A DNA stretch of 64,000 bases from IMG/VR virus record IMGVR_UViG_3300035670_000055, positions 51,493-115,492 of that record; one strand, given 5' to 3'. Every line of letters starts with the position of its first letter. Within the stretch, counting starts at the first letter, position 1. The stretch is from a virus. Made by a program: the position numbers and the translations under genes. The notes under the pieces are model-generated. The model was not told the DNA's origin. It was given only the letters and a program-made list of their open reading frames with translations, and searched no databases. Positions 16,587 through 25,350 of the stretch are shown piece after piece.

Positions 16587-16639
16587 AGATAATAATTTTA
16601 TTTGTTGTAAAAGTAGATCATATTTATCTAAATACCAAA

Positions 16640-17041
16640 TTATTTTAATATTTTTCTGTTAGAATTTTCTATTTTTGTTTTACTATTATGACAACCAGTG
16701 CAAAGACATTGTAAATTATCAACTTCACAAAATAAGTTTTCTACAAATGTTGATAAATCTGCTGCACAAGTAAGAGTCCCAACGGGCTTCACATGATCAA
16801 CATTGATTTGCTTATCTGGAAACCATTTTTTACATTTATTACATTGATATTCAAATTTTTGTCTTTTATTAGCTCCTTTATAAGGTCTTTTAGCGTTTTG
16901 TTTACATTGTGTAATAGGTTTCCACCATCTACTTTTTTGTCTTAATGTACTTCGTATAAATGCCCAAAATGCAGATTCTGACATAGTTCCTGCATTTCTA
17001 GTTTTAATAACTTTAGACTTTCTAACGGATCTTTCTTTCAT
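16640..17041 (-). CDS. HNH endonuclease, 133 aa
   Basis: A basic N-terminus with a conserved AFWAFIRSTLRQKSRWW segment, a C-x-x-C pair (CNKC), then the HNH core INVDHVKPVGTL ... NLFCEVDNLQCLCTGCHNSKTKIE. Two cysteine pairs probably hold zinc. This layout is common in phage HNH proteins that nick DNA near packaging or homing sites; here it lies in a cluster of homing genes. It overlaps the upstream gene by 20 bases. Confidence 0.8.
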   Translation of the reverse strand: MKERSVRKSKVIKTRNAGTMSESAFWAFIRSTLRQKSRWWKPITQCKQNAKRPYKGANKRQKFEYQCNKCKKWFPDKQINVDHVKPVGTLTCAADLSTFVENLFCEVDNLQCLCTGCHNSKTKIENSNRKILK

Positions 17042-17474
17042 TATATTCTAATTTATATTTACCATAAACTTTTTTCCATATTTTAGCTTTTCCTTTTTCA
17101 AATTTTTTTCTTTTTTCAGGAATATTAAAAAATATTTCTTGTAAAACCTCTTTAAATTTTTCTGCAGAAAAATCAGTTTCTATAGGCTGTTTTCTAATAC
17201 TATAACTAAAAATTCCTTCTCCAGGTAATATGTTAATGTGTTTTTCTTCTTTAGGATAAATTTCTTCATTTAATTTACCAATAAGAGCCTGATATTCATC
17301 ATGAACTTGTTGAGGAATAGAATTATATTTGTTTTCCCAAGGAAAATATGTAGGATATTTTTTAATAGTGTTATTTATTCTATTATATTGTTCTAGTCCA
17401 CAATAAAATGTTCCATAACCTGATGTAGCAATCATTGCTTCAATGACTTCAGGAGGTAAGTTCTTTAAATCCAT
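17022..17474 (-). CDS. Hypothetical protein, 150 aa
   Basis: Unknown. The N-terminal half (LPPEVIEAMIATSGYGTFYCGLEQYNRI) suggests a helical domain; the C-terminal third is highly basic (KFEKGKAKIWKKVYGKYKLEYNERKIR). A terminator hairpin lies just upstream of its start, so it may begin a transcript. Confidence 0.5.
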   Translation of the reverse strand: MDLKNLPPEVIEAMIATSGYGTFYCGLEQYNRINNTIKKYPTYFPWENKYNSIPQQVHDEYQALIGKLNEEIYPKEEKHINILPGEGIFSYSIRKQPIETDFSAEKFKEVLQEIFFNIPEKRKKFEKGKAKIWKKVYGKYKLEYNERKIR

Positions 17475-17496
17475 AATTATTCAAAATTACTTAAAG

Positions 17497-17522
17497 TTCT
17501 CCCTATATTTCTATAGGGAGAA
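17497..17522. terminator. Terminator hairpin downstream of rIIB-like gene
   Basis: An 11-bp perfect stem, TTCTCCCTATA with TATAGGGAGAA, around a TTTC loop. It lies between the rIIB-like gene stop and the next gene start, GC-rich for this genome. Confidence 0.75.
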
Positions 17523-17531
17523 ATATTAATA

Positions 17532-18911
17532 TTAATTTAAATCTACTACTCTGTTATTAATAACATTTGACATTTCTTCTAATGAATTTATAATTCTAGA
17601 AAGTTCTTTAGAAGATAATGTAGGTAATGTAAATGTATGACGTTTTACTTCCTCTGTAAAACCATTTTTTACATGTTCTTCAATGTCTTCAAAACATTTC
17701 TCATTATATACATCTCCTAATTCTAATACATTAAAGTCTTCTTCATCAAGAATATATTTTTCATTCTCTGGTAATGTCATTGCAAAAAACCAACGAGAAG
17801 TTCTTAGTTTACTAACTTCATTAATTGGGGCGGCTAGCACATCCATAGGATTCACAATAGCTAATACAGGAACATCTCCAAATCCACTATAATCATATTC
17901 ACTACTACAAATATGTAATCCTTTTCCACAATTTACAGTATTATCATCATCTCCTTCATCTCTAGGAATACTAGCAATTTGCCCTACACGATAATCCATT
18001 TTTCCTGTATGTGCATCTGTATATCTATTTTCTTGTATATTAGGAAGATTTAAATATAAATATTCTAAATCACCAAGACAAATGTATTCTGTATCTTCTA
18101 CATTAAAATCAGATTGCTTAAGCTCATATTTATTACTATCTGGAATAGTTATTACTCTAAATTTCTTAGGAGATTTTTTCCAAACAGCTTTGATTTTATT
18201 ATAAGCATTAGAAATAAAATCTACTAATTCTTTAGAATCATTTCCTACTGTTTTCACTCTTCTATAAGCATAAAAATTACCATGTCTATCAATCTTCATG
18301 TTATGTTTTTCTAAAAATCCATATAAATCTTCTGCGCTTTGAGCACTAGGATTTAAACAACACCACATAAAGAACTTTTTATGAGAAAGATATTCTTCAT
18401 CCTTATTTAACTTTTCTTGTAAAGATTCTTCTGAAAATACTTTATCTACTCTTGTTATAATTTCAATAAATTTTTTAACTAATAAATCAGGAAGACTTCT
18501 ATTTGTTCCAGATAAATACACTGTGTTTCCTTCTGTATAAAAATCATCCAAATATTTAAATAGTTCAAATCCTTCAGAATACATTTCTATATCTTCTCTG
18601 GTTAATTGTTCTGTTACTTTTTCTTCTTGAATATTTACATCTTTTACTATTCTTAAAATTTCACTTTCACTCGTAGCAAGTTTTATTTCTTGTACATCAT
18701 TTTCTGTTGCATTAGATTTACTAATGATAGAGCCATCTTGTAATACAACAGTTAAATTATTATTTACTAAAGAAAGCATTTTATATAATTTTTTACTTTC
18801 TTTAAGTTGTAAATTTAATAATTCTAACTCTTTTTCTTTTTTTTCTAATTCTAATTTTTCTAATTTTTCTTGGTTATTACTTCTAAACCATTTTAAGCTA
18901 AATAAGTTCAT
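17532..18911 (-). CDS. rIIB: rIIB-like protein
   Basis: 459 residues. It starts with a coiled-coil region (residues 12-45, leucine/glutamate/lysine heptads). The second half has HNMKIDRHGNFYAYRRV, GLHICSSEYDYSGFGDVPVLAIVNPMDVLAAP and KLRTSRWFFA, the conserved pattern of phage rIIB-like proteins. rIIA and rIIB of T4 act at the membrane against phage exclusion; the same role is inferred here because the rIIA homologue is directly upstream. A hairpin terminator follows each of the two genes. Confidence 0.75.
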   Translation of the reverse strand: MNLFSLKWFRSNNQEKLEKLELEKKEKELELLNLQLKESKKLYKMLSLVNNNLTVVLQDGSIISKSNATENDVQEIKLATSESEILRIVKDVNIQEEKVTEQLTREDIEMYSEGFELFKYLDDFYTEGNTVYLSGTNRSLPDLLVKKFIEIITRVDKVFSEESLQEKLNKDEEYLSHKKFFMWCCLNPSAQSAEDLYGFLEKHNMKIDRHGNFYAYRRVKTVGNDSKELVDFISNAYNKIKAVWKKSPKKFRVITIPDSNKYELKQSDFNVEDTEYICLGDLEYLYLNLPNIQENRYTDAHTGKMDYRVGQIASIPRDEGDDDNTVNCGKGLHICSSEYDYSGFGDVPVLAIVNPMDVLAAPINEVSKLRTSRWFFAMTLPENEKYILDEEDFNVLELGDVYNEKCFEDIEEHVKNGFTEEVKRHTFTLPTLSSKELSRIINSLEEMSNVINNRVVDLN

Positions 18912-18946
18912 TGTTTTAATTTTTTATTGTTAATTTAATAGTAGAA

Positions 18947-18972
18947 AAGAAAGGGAAATTAATCCCTTTCTT
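18947..18972. terminator. Terminator hairpin at the end of rIIA-like gene
   Basis: AAGAAAGGGA pairs perfectly with TCCCTTTCTT around AATTAA. It overlaps the stop codon of the rIIA-like gene and precedes the rIIB-like gene. Confidence 0.7.
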
Positions 18973-21241
18973 AAATTAATTGTTCTAATGTTTCTTCTGT
19001 TATTTTTTCAGAATTGTATTGATTTAAATTTAATTTAATTTTATTATATTTAAATAAATCTCTAAATACAGAAATTAATTGCGAATTATCTCCATAAGTA
19101 AACTGTTTTGATAAATAATTAATGAATGTATGTTTTTCTAATAATTCATTCATTTTTACATATTTATTGTAAATAGAATAATCAAATAAATTATGTTCTT
19201 TTGCTACAGAATACATAGCATCTAATACTTCTGAACTTAAATATTGATAAATATTTTTTCTTCTATAATTTTGTAATTCATTTAATGTTTGTTGAAATTC
19301 AGTAGATAATTCACTAAATTTATAACTATTATTAAACAAATTATTGTTTTTGCTAATTAATTGAGAAATTAAATTAGCTGTAATTATTCTTTTAAATGGT
19401 GCGTTATTTCCTTCCATAAATTTATCATAAGACATTAAATTGTGAATATTTAAAGTTTCTATTATTTGAAATTCTTTTTTTGAAAATGTAATTAATTTAA
19501 TATTATTTTTTGAAGTTATTGGAAATAATTTATCTAATTTATGTCTATTTTCATATTCTTCATAAATAAATAGTCCTGGATTTTTGTAAACCTCATTTAA
19601 TTTTAAAATGAAAGGTTCAAATTTACAATTTTTTCCATATACATCTCTTAATAGATTAGTTGCAATTTTACAAGAAACTTCTCCTTCTAATTTATTTGCT
19701 CTAACAGAAACAACATTAGTTTTTACTCTTTGTTTTTTTCTTGCATCTAGCCATTCTTTAGGAATTTCTGGATTATAATAATCTTTTGAAATATATTCTT
19801 CTAATTTTTGTTTTAACAATTGAAATTCTTTAATATGAGTTCTCCAATCTTCTCTAGGAACACTTTTTAAATTTAAAATATTATAATAAGTATTTAATGT
19901 TCCAGAAAATGTATTACTATATTCTCTATTAGGAAACAATTTAAAACTTTTTGTTTTCTTTATAAAATATATTTGTTTATAATTAGAAGAACTTTCTCTA
20001 ATGTAATCTTTTAAATTTTTAGGAAAACTATCAATTACATACAATTGTTTACCAAACAATCTACTTAAATAAATAGTTTCATTATATTTAGATTGTGAAA
20101 TTCTATTATTATATAATGTATACTTAACTTCCCAATCTCTAAATAAAGAATCGTTTATAATTTTAAATAAATGTCTTAAATTAATGTTTTCAATTCCTTC
20201 TACAGATGGTTCTTTTACTTTTTCTTTAGAATAAATTATTAAGCCTTCTATTGAATATTTTGAACCATTTAATTCTATAGATTTATTATATCCTTGATAA
20301 TAATCATAAATAAGCTTTAAATTATTCATTTCAGATATTTGAGAATTGTATAGCTTAATTATTTCTGTTGCTACTAATTCTATTTTATCTAAAATTATTT
20401 TTTTAGTCTCTTCAGTATATCTAATTGCTTCTCTATTTGGAGTTGGAAATAATCCATCAGATAATCCAAATCTTAATCCTATAGGAAAAGAAATTGATTT
20501 AATTCCTAATTTAGCAAAATCAATAGGATAATACACATCATCTAAACAAATGTGTAAATAATTATCTGTAGAAATATTAGATAATTGATAATGCTCATTT
20601 CTAAGAATTTTAAAAGAGTTATCTATATCAGGAACATTAAAGTACACATTTTGAAAATATGCTAATTGCTCTTTAATTTTATTTTTAAAACTATAATGAT
20701 CAGAATATTTAACAGGAACAATAACTTTAACACCATTTTCTTCTGTAGTTTCAGATTCATATAATAAATCTATAGTGTTTACATCTTCTCCTTCATACAT
20801 CATATATTTTCTTTCAATTCCATTTTTTCTAGCTATAAAATAAAATGTAGAAGAATATGCTAATGGTGCTTTGAATCCTAAACCAAACATTCCCAATTCA
20901 TTATTACTCATTCTTTTAGTAGATTTACCATATTTGGAAATAATATTCTCTACATCATCTGCATCTAAACCAAGACCAAAATCTTCAACAGAAAACTCAT
21001 AATTTCCATTTACATTTTCTAGAGACACAATAATTGGTTTATCTACTCCTGCTCTTCTATGAGAATCTAATGCGTTACTAGCAGTTTCTCTAATTGTAGA
21101 ACCTATAGAATCTGAATAAAGATTTTTACTTAACATCTGCATTAAAATTTGTGCAGAATCTAAGTCTAGAGTCATTCCGATTGATTGTTGTGTTTCTCCT
21201 TCAAATAATACATTTGCTTCTTTTTGTTTTTGTAATATCAT
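18971..21241 (-). CDS. rIIA: rIIA-like protein (GHKL/Hsp90-type ATPase)
   Basis: 756 residues. Residues 40-135 hold the GHKL ATP-binding fold: SIGSTIRETASNALDSHRR (N box), FSVEDFGLGLDADDVENII (D-x-G-x-G), and NELGMFGLGFKAPLAYSSTF (G2 box). The remaining 600 residues are lysine/asparagine-rich and helical. This is the organisation of T4-type rIIA proteins, and its partner rIIB-like gene follows downstream. Known rIIA proteins protect against exclusion systems such as RexAB; which host system is countered here is unknown. Confidence 0.8.
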   Translation of the reverse strand: MILQKQKEANVLFEGETQQSIGMTLDLDSAQILMQMLSKNLYSDSIGSTIRETASNALDSHRRAGVDKPIIVSLENVNGNYEFSVEDFGLGLDADDVENIISKYGKSTKRMSNNELGMFGLGFKAPLAYSSTFYFIARKNGIERKYMMYEGEDVNTIDLLYESETTEENGVKVIVPVKYSDHYSFKNKIKEQLAYFQNVYFNVPDIDNSFKILRNEHYQLSNISTDNYLHICLDDVYYPIDFAKLGIKSISFPIGLRFGLSDGLFPTPNREAIRYTEETKKIILDKIELVATEIIKLYNSQISEMNNLKLIYDYYQGYNKSIELNGSKYSIEGLIIYSKEKVKEPSVEGIENINLRHLFKIINDSLFRDWEVKYTLYNNRISQSKYNETIYLSRLFGKQLYVIDSFPKNLKDYIRESSSNYKQIYFIKKTKSFKLFPNREYSNTFSGTLNTYYNILNLKSVPREDWRTHIKEFQLLKQKLEEYISKDYYNPEIPKEWLDARKKQRVKTNVVSVRANKLEGEVSCKIATNLLRDVYGKNCKFEPFILKLNEVYKNPGLFIYEEYENRHKLDKLFPITSKNNIKLITFSKKEFQIIETLNIHNLMSYDKFMEGNNAPFKRIITANLISQLISKNNNLFNNSYKFSELSTEFQQTLNELQNYRRKNIYQYLSSEVLDAMYSVAKEHNLFDYSIYNKYVKMNELLEKHTFINYLSKQFTYGDNSQLISVFRDLFKYNKIKLNLNQYNSEKITEETLEQLI

Positions 21242-21252
21242 GTCTTCTAAGT

Positions 21253-21474
21253 TTAATAAAGTGATTCAATTAATTCTTCTTTTGTTGTAAATATTTGTTC
21301 TTCATAAAATTTTGGACTGTTTCCATTATATCCATTTATAGTATACGCATCCTTGTATCTAAAACTTTTCCCTACTGAACCAGGAATAACTACATCAATA
21401 ATACATTTTATAGGTTTATTATCAATCATTATCCATACAGTTTGTCCTGGATTAAATTTTGTTTCTATTTTCAT
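21253..21474 (-). CDS. Hypothetical SH3-like protein, 73 aa
   Basis: A small beta-rich protein (FNPGQTVWIMIDNKPIKCIIDVVIP...YEEQIFTTKEELIESLY). The pattern G-Q-x-V-W ... I-x-x-x-x-I followed by an acidic helix resembles small phage SH3-like barrels. Function unknown. Confidence 0.55.
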   Translation of the reverse strand: MKIETKFNPGQTVWIMIDNKPIKCIIDVVIPGSVGKSFRYKDAYTINGYNGNSPKFYEEQIFTTKEELIESLY

Positions 21475-21484
21475 AATATAAAAT

Positions 21485-21784
21485 TTAATTATTTTCTCTT
21501 TTTACTAATAATATATCTCTGTTATTTAAATCCTGATAAACAATTGAATCATGTTTAGTTACATCTGTTTCAAAAATATTTATATTCATTTTTTTGCCCC
21601 ATTTAGACACATGATGTTCTTGTTTTATAGAACATTTTACATTTGTATAATAATTTCCCCAATTATTTGTTTTTACTTTAGGAAGTTTTATTACTTTTAA
21701 ATATTTCAAATTAGAATAAGAGGAGATGATTATTTCATCTCCTATTTCTAATTCACTAACTTTAATTAATTTTAGTTCATTCAT
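21485..21784 (-). CDS. Hypothetical beta-barrel protein, 99 aa
   Basis: LIKVSELEIGDEIIISSYSNLKYLKVIKLP is a barrel-type start seen in phage proteins that pair with the 73-aa gene. No enzyme motif. The product is probably soluble. Confidence 0.5.
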   Translation of the reverse strand: MNELKLIKVSELEIGDEIIISSYSNLKYLKVIKLPKVKTNNWGNYYTNVKCSIKQEHHVSKWGKKMNINIFETDVTKHDSIVYQDLNNRDILLVKRENN

Positions 21785-21799
21785 AATTATTATTAATTA

Positions 21800-22522
21800 T
21801 TAAAATGGCATATCGTCATGCAGCCATTCAATTGTTACATTGTGATTTTCTTGTAATATTTTATCAATCTTTCCAAACACACCTTCTGTTTCCCATTCTG
21901 TATGTGTATAACTGGCAGAAGCTGGATGAGGTAATTCAAAAGACCAATTAAATATAGGTAGATATTTTTTTAGCTTTGCTGCTTCTTTTCCTAAAAATAT
22001 AATAGGTACTCTTTCTACATCAAATATATTTTCAAATATATATTTCATAAATGGCTCCCATATATCCAAATGAGAGCCTGCTTTATTTATTTCTGTAGTA
22101 AGAGCAGCGTTAAGCATCAAAACTCCCTGTTTTGCCAAGTATGATACATCTGGATCAAGAATATGATATAAATCTTTACTTTCATAAAGTTCTTTATCTA
22201 TACCATTATAAAATTGTTCTAATGTAGGTTGTAATTTACCTGTTTTAGAACAACCCATAAGTAATCCATCTGCTATACATTCTTTATTAAAAGAAGCTGT
22301 GTGGTAAGGACACATTCCAATTAACACTACTTTCAAATCTGATAATTTTGTTTCTTTAAAACATCTAAATACATCAGAAGAATTAGGTGCAATTTTCTTT
22401 CCCCTAGCAGATTCTTTTTTTAAAAATGCATATATTTTATCACATTCTTCACTTTCTATAAATGGTTTTATTATATTATGCCAACTTTCATCAAATTGAT
22501 GAGAAAATTTATTCCAATCCAT
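21800..22522 (-). CDS. ung: Uracil-DNA glycosylase homologue with altered catalytic motif
   Basis: 240 residues with a family 1 UDG architecture: KVVLIGMCPYHT (residues 64-75) where active enzymes have GQDPYH, then GLLMGCS, VLMLNAALTT (the LLLN-x-x-LT strand), IIFLGKEA and the minor-groove loop LPHPASAS with His199. The catalytic Asp of GQDPYH is replaced by Cys and the Gln by Met, so normal glycosylase chemistry is doubtful. It may have changed activity or serve as a structural replication factor. It is one base from the upstream gene. Confidence 0.78.
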   Translation of the reverse strand: MDWNKFSHQFDESWHNIIKPFIESEECDKIYAFLKKESARGKKIAPNSSDVFRCFKETKLSDLKVVLIGMCPYHTASFNKECIADGLLMGCSKTGKLQPTLEQFYNGIDKELYESKDLYHILDPDVSYLAKQGVLMLNAALTTEINKAGSHLDIWEPFMKYIFENIFDVERVPIIFLGKEAAKLKKYLPIFNWSFELPHPASASYTHTEWETEGVFGKIDKILQENHNVTIEWLHDDMPF

Positions 22523-23290
22523 TTAATCTACAAATAATTCTAATTGTTTATATTTTGCTCCCACTTCAATTTGTTTAGAAGGAAGAATAATTCCTGCTTG
22601 TTCTGTAAAGAATTTATGAACATTCATATGGTTTTCCATCCATAGTCTAGGATGAATTTCTTTCATAGAAAATGTTGTAAATTGATATAGTTCCCAAAGA
22701 CTTCCTTCTGCTCCATAATTATGAGTAGGCTTTTTAAGTTCTCTTTGAATAATATTTAATTGGGTACTTTGAATTAATTCTTCTTCCATGTATAATCTAC
22801 CAATAAGCTCAGAAATAACTCTTTTATCTACTTCAATTTGTTTCATAGCCTCTCTTTCTACCTGGATTCTTTTAAAAGCTTCTTCTGCAGATTTAATATA
22901 ATCTGTAATTGCTTGTGGTGTAAAAGTTTGAATTTCTCCTACATGTTTCTTTTTAAAAGCTCCAAAATCTCCTGATACCATTCCGTTCTGGCAGATTATT
23001 ATTTGAGTTCCCAATGCAAATTTTAATGTAAGTTGTTTATTATAACTGTTTTGCCAACCAATTTGCAGTTTCATTTCACTATCTGCTACATTACTAATTG
23101 TATATCTACCATTAGCAATATTACCTTCTTGTGCTGAACTATATAATTCAGTTTCTAATTTAAAACCAGATTTTTCAATTCCTGCCAATGTTAAATCAAT
23201 TAGTTGTTCGTGAGAAATTGGTTTATAACTTCTTGTTTCTTGTGGTAAAGGAGTTGATAATAACAATTCCTTTGTATAATTTGTGTTCAT
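22523..23290 (-). CDS. DUF932-like phage protein
   Basis: 255 residues. The central part (TISNVADSEMKLQIGWQNSYNKQ..LKFALGTQIIICQNGMVSGDFG..KKKHVG) resembles the DUF932 family of phage and plasmid proteins, which share a beta core with a conserved CxNG motif. It then has a long helix (AEEAFKRIQVEREAMKQIEVDKRVISELIGRLYMEEEL). Function unknown; such proteins often lie near replication genes, as here. Confidence 0.6.
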   Translation of the reverse strand: MNTNYTKELLLSTPLPQETRSYKPISHEQLIDLTLAGIEKSGFKLETELYSSAQEGNIANGRYTISNVADSEMKLQIGWQNSYNKQLTLKFALGTQIIICQNGMVSGDFGAFKKKHVGEIQTFTPQAITDYIKSAEEAFKRIQVEREAMKQIEVDKRVISELIGRLYMEEELIQSTQLNIIQRELKKPTHNYGAEGSLWELYQFTTFSMKEIHPRLWMENHMNVHKFFTEQAGIILPSKQIEVGAKYKQLELFVD

Positions 23291-23294
23291 ATTA

Positions 23295-23513
23295 TTAATT
23301 TATATTATACTTTTTACTAAAATAATTAACTACTTCTGGTATATATTTTTTATAATAAGGTTGATTGTCTATACACCATTCTTTTAATTGTTTTTTATTT
23401 TCAAATTTTTTTATGTACGAATTGTTTTCCATAATCATTTTAATAGATGGTTCTAGTTCATTTACAAAATCTTGAACTGTCCATCCTTCCCATACATGTC
23501 TGTCTAGATTCAT
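23295..23513 (-). CDS. Hypothetical protein, 72 aa
   Basis: A small helical protein (DRHVWEGWTVQDFVNELEPSIKMIM ... KQLKEWCIDNQPYYKKYIPEVVNYFSKKY). The sequence reads like a natural globular protein, but I do not know the family. Confidence 0.55.
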   Translation of the reverse strand: MNLDRHVWEGWTVQDFVNELEPSIKMIMENNSYIKKFENKKQLKEWCIDNQPYYKKYIPEVVNYFSKKYNIN

Positions 23514-23529
23514 AATAATTCTTTTTGTT

Positions 23530-24261
23530 TTAAATAATTTTATTTCCTTTATTAATATTTCCGATATACTCTACTCCATCAATAACAGTTGTTACAGCAA
23601 ATAAAGGTTGTAAGTTAGTATAATGAAAACATATTTTCTGTTGTTCTTCGTTTGTTAAATCAAATGAAGAACATGGTAATATATGGTCTACATGCCATAA
23701 CTTACCATAATTTTCCCAGGTCATTGTTGGAAGAAATTTAGATTCTAAGTAAGCCTTTAGTTCTTTAAAGGAACATCCTAATAATTTTGTAGTTTTTGTT
23801 GATTTTTTACTGTTAGAATTTTTAATTGCGTATATTATTCGATGTCTCATATTATATGCTAATCTAAAATTAATATCATTTTTTAACCTACTTTTAATAT
23901 AATATTGATTGTATTTAGGATTATTTTTTCTAAATTCTTTAGAAGCTTGCTTATGTTTTTCTGGATTTTTCCAGTAGTAATTTTTATTATATTCAGGATT
24001 ATTCTTATAAAAATTATCTCTGTATTGTTTATGATACTCTGGATTTTTATTAATCCACTTTTCTTTTATTTTTTTCCTCTTCTCTGGATTTTGTAAATTC
24101 CATTGTTTTATTCTTTCATATGTTTTTTCTTTATTTTTTTGAACATATTTTTTAGAAAGAAGCTTGTGACAAGATTTACAACAATAAATAGGATTCCCTT
24201 TTTTAAAATAATACTCAGAAATAGGCTTTGATTCCTTACATACATTGCATAATTTTTCCAT
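23530..24261 (-). CDS. HNH homing endonuclease with zinc head and KNPE repeats
   Basis: 243 residues. The N-terminus has two cysteine pairs (CNVCKESKP...CCKSC), then a stretch of about five repeats with the core K-N-P-E-Y/K (residues 50-115), which probably contacts DNA. The C-terminal HNH core is WHVDHILPCSSFDLTNEEQQKICFHYTNLQPLFA, ending in NKGNKI. An insert of about 14 residues (VTTVIDGVEYIGN) separates NLQPLFA from NKGNKI, where relatives usually run on directly. A selfish gene between replication genes. Confidence 0.8.
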   Translation of the reverse strand: MEKLCNVCKESKPISEYYFKKGNPIYCCKSCHKLLSKKYVQKNKEKTYERIKQWNLQNPEKRKKIKEKWINKNPEYHKQYRDNFYKNNPEYNKNYYWKNPEKHKQASKEFRKNNPKYNQYYIKSRLKNDINFRLAYNMRHRIIYAIKNSNSKKSTKTTKLLGCSFKELKAYLESKFLPTMTWENYGKLWHVDHILPCSSFDLTNEEQQKICFHYTNLQPLFAVTTVIDGVEYIGNINKGNKII

Positions 24262-24291
24262 ATACTTATATTTTATATAAATATATGTAAA

Positions 24292-25305
24292 TTATTTGAA
24301 ACTACCAAATAATCTTTTTTTTATGAAATGACTTTCCAATTCTCGTAAACCCTTTTCTTTACCCCAGTCAGCAAAATCTTTTATATCTGGAAGCAAATCA
24401 TCAGGAGGATTAATATGTCTAAATCCAAAAGATTGTGTTATATCAAAACTTGCTTTTTTTCCAGGTTCATCAGAATCGCCTCCATAAAATACTTCTTTAG
24501 AGTTGTTTCTAATAAATTCTACAGTTTCATCACTTAATGCAGCAGTACTTTCATTTTGAATATGGCATACATACGGATAAACTTTTTTACATACCATATA
24601 ATCTTTTAAAGATTTACAAATTAATGTATTTTTATTTGGTCTTAAATTCTCTAAACCTTTAACTGTAGTTAATGGTACATTTGATAGCCACTTGCCTCTT
24701 TTATTTGTACTGTAAGGACGATAAATTTTCCAATGTCCATCATATAAATAACCAAAAGTTAATTCATAAGGATTAGTATAAAATAATTGTTTATTTAAAT
24801 ACACTTTATCTACAGAATAAACATTTTCTTTCCTGAGATCTTCTATATCTATGTGATAACTATTCCAATATTCTAATTCTTGTTTTGTAAATTTTTTAGT
24901 TTTTACTTGAATTAATGAATATCTTTTTATAGACTCTTCTGGTTGTTTATATTGCTTTACAATTTCTTTGTATTTATTCACATTTTCTTTAGAAGATATA
25001 CCAAGACCAAAATCATTATCAATTTTAACTAACACATCATTCATTGTAGAAAGATTAAATAAACATTTAACAAAATAAAAACAATCCCCTCTTAAAGAAG
25101 TTTCTGCAAAATCAATAAATGATATTTCTCCATATTTATTTCCAATAACAAAAGAAGGGTGATTTTCATTTCTAAAAGGAGAATATGTAACTGTATTTAA
25201 TCTCCAATCTTTTTCTGGCATATAAAATTTAAAAATATCAAATGCTGAAATTTTAGATAATATAGTTTCTGGAGTGAGTGCTGTTTTTTTAGATCCTTTT
25301 ATCAT
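24292..25305 (-). CDS. DNA primase with TOPRIM domain (DnaG-like)
   Basis: 337 residues. The N-terminal part (TYSPFRNENHPSFVIGNKYGEISFIDFAETSLRGDCFYFVKCLF) looks like a divergent primase zinc/N-terminal domain without the cysteine set. The C-terminal part has LICKSLKDYMVC, EVFYGGDSDEPGKKASFDIT and PPDDLLPDIKDFADW, a TOPRIM fold with D-x-D. It would make RNA primers for the phage DnaB-type helicase and polymerase encoded downstream in the same direction. Confidence 0.75.
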   Translation of the reverse strand: MIKGSKKTALTPETILSKISAFDIFKFYMPEKDWRLNTVTYSPFRNENHPSFVIGNKYGEISFIDFAETSLRGDCFYFVKCLFNLSTMNDVLVKIDNDFGLGISSKENVNKYKEIVKQYKQPEESIKRYSLIQVKTKKFTKQELEYWNSYHIDIEDLRKENVYSVDKVYLNKQLFYTNPYELTFGYLYDGHWKIYRPYSTNKRGKWLSNVPLTTVKGLENLRPNKNTLICKSLKDYMVCKKVYPYVCHIQNESTAALSDETVEFIRNNSKEVFYGGDSDEPGKKASFDITQSFGFRHINPPDDLLPDIKDFADWGKEKGLRELESHFIKKRLFGSFK

Positions 25306-25322
25306 ACTTATAATAATAAAAA

Positions 25323-25342
25323 ATCCCTCATTCCTGAGGGAT
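25323..25342. terminator. Intrinsic terminator between SSB candidate and primase
   Basis: ATCCCTCA with TGAGGGAT around TTCC, followed on the minus strand by TTTTTTATTA. It would end the transcript of the 289-aa gene. Confidence 0.8.
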
Positions 25343-25350
25343 ATTATTAA

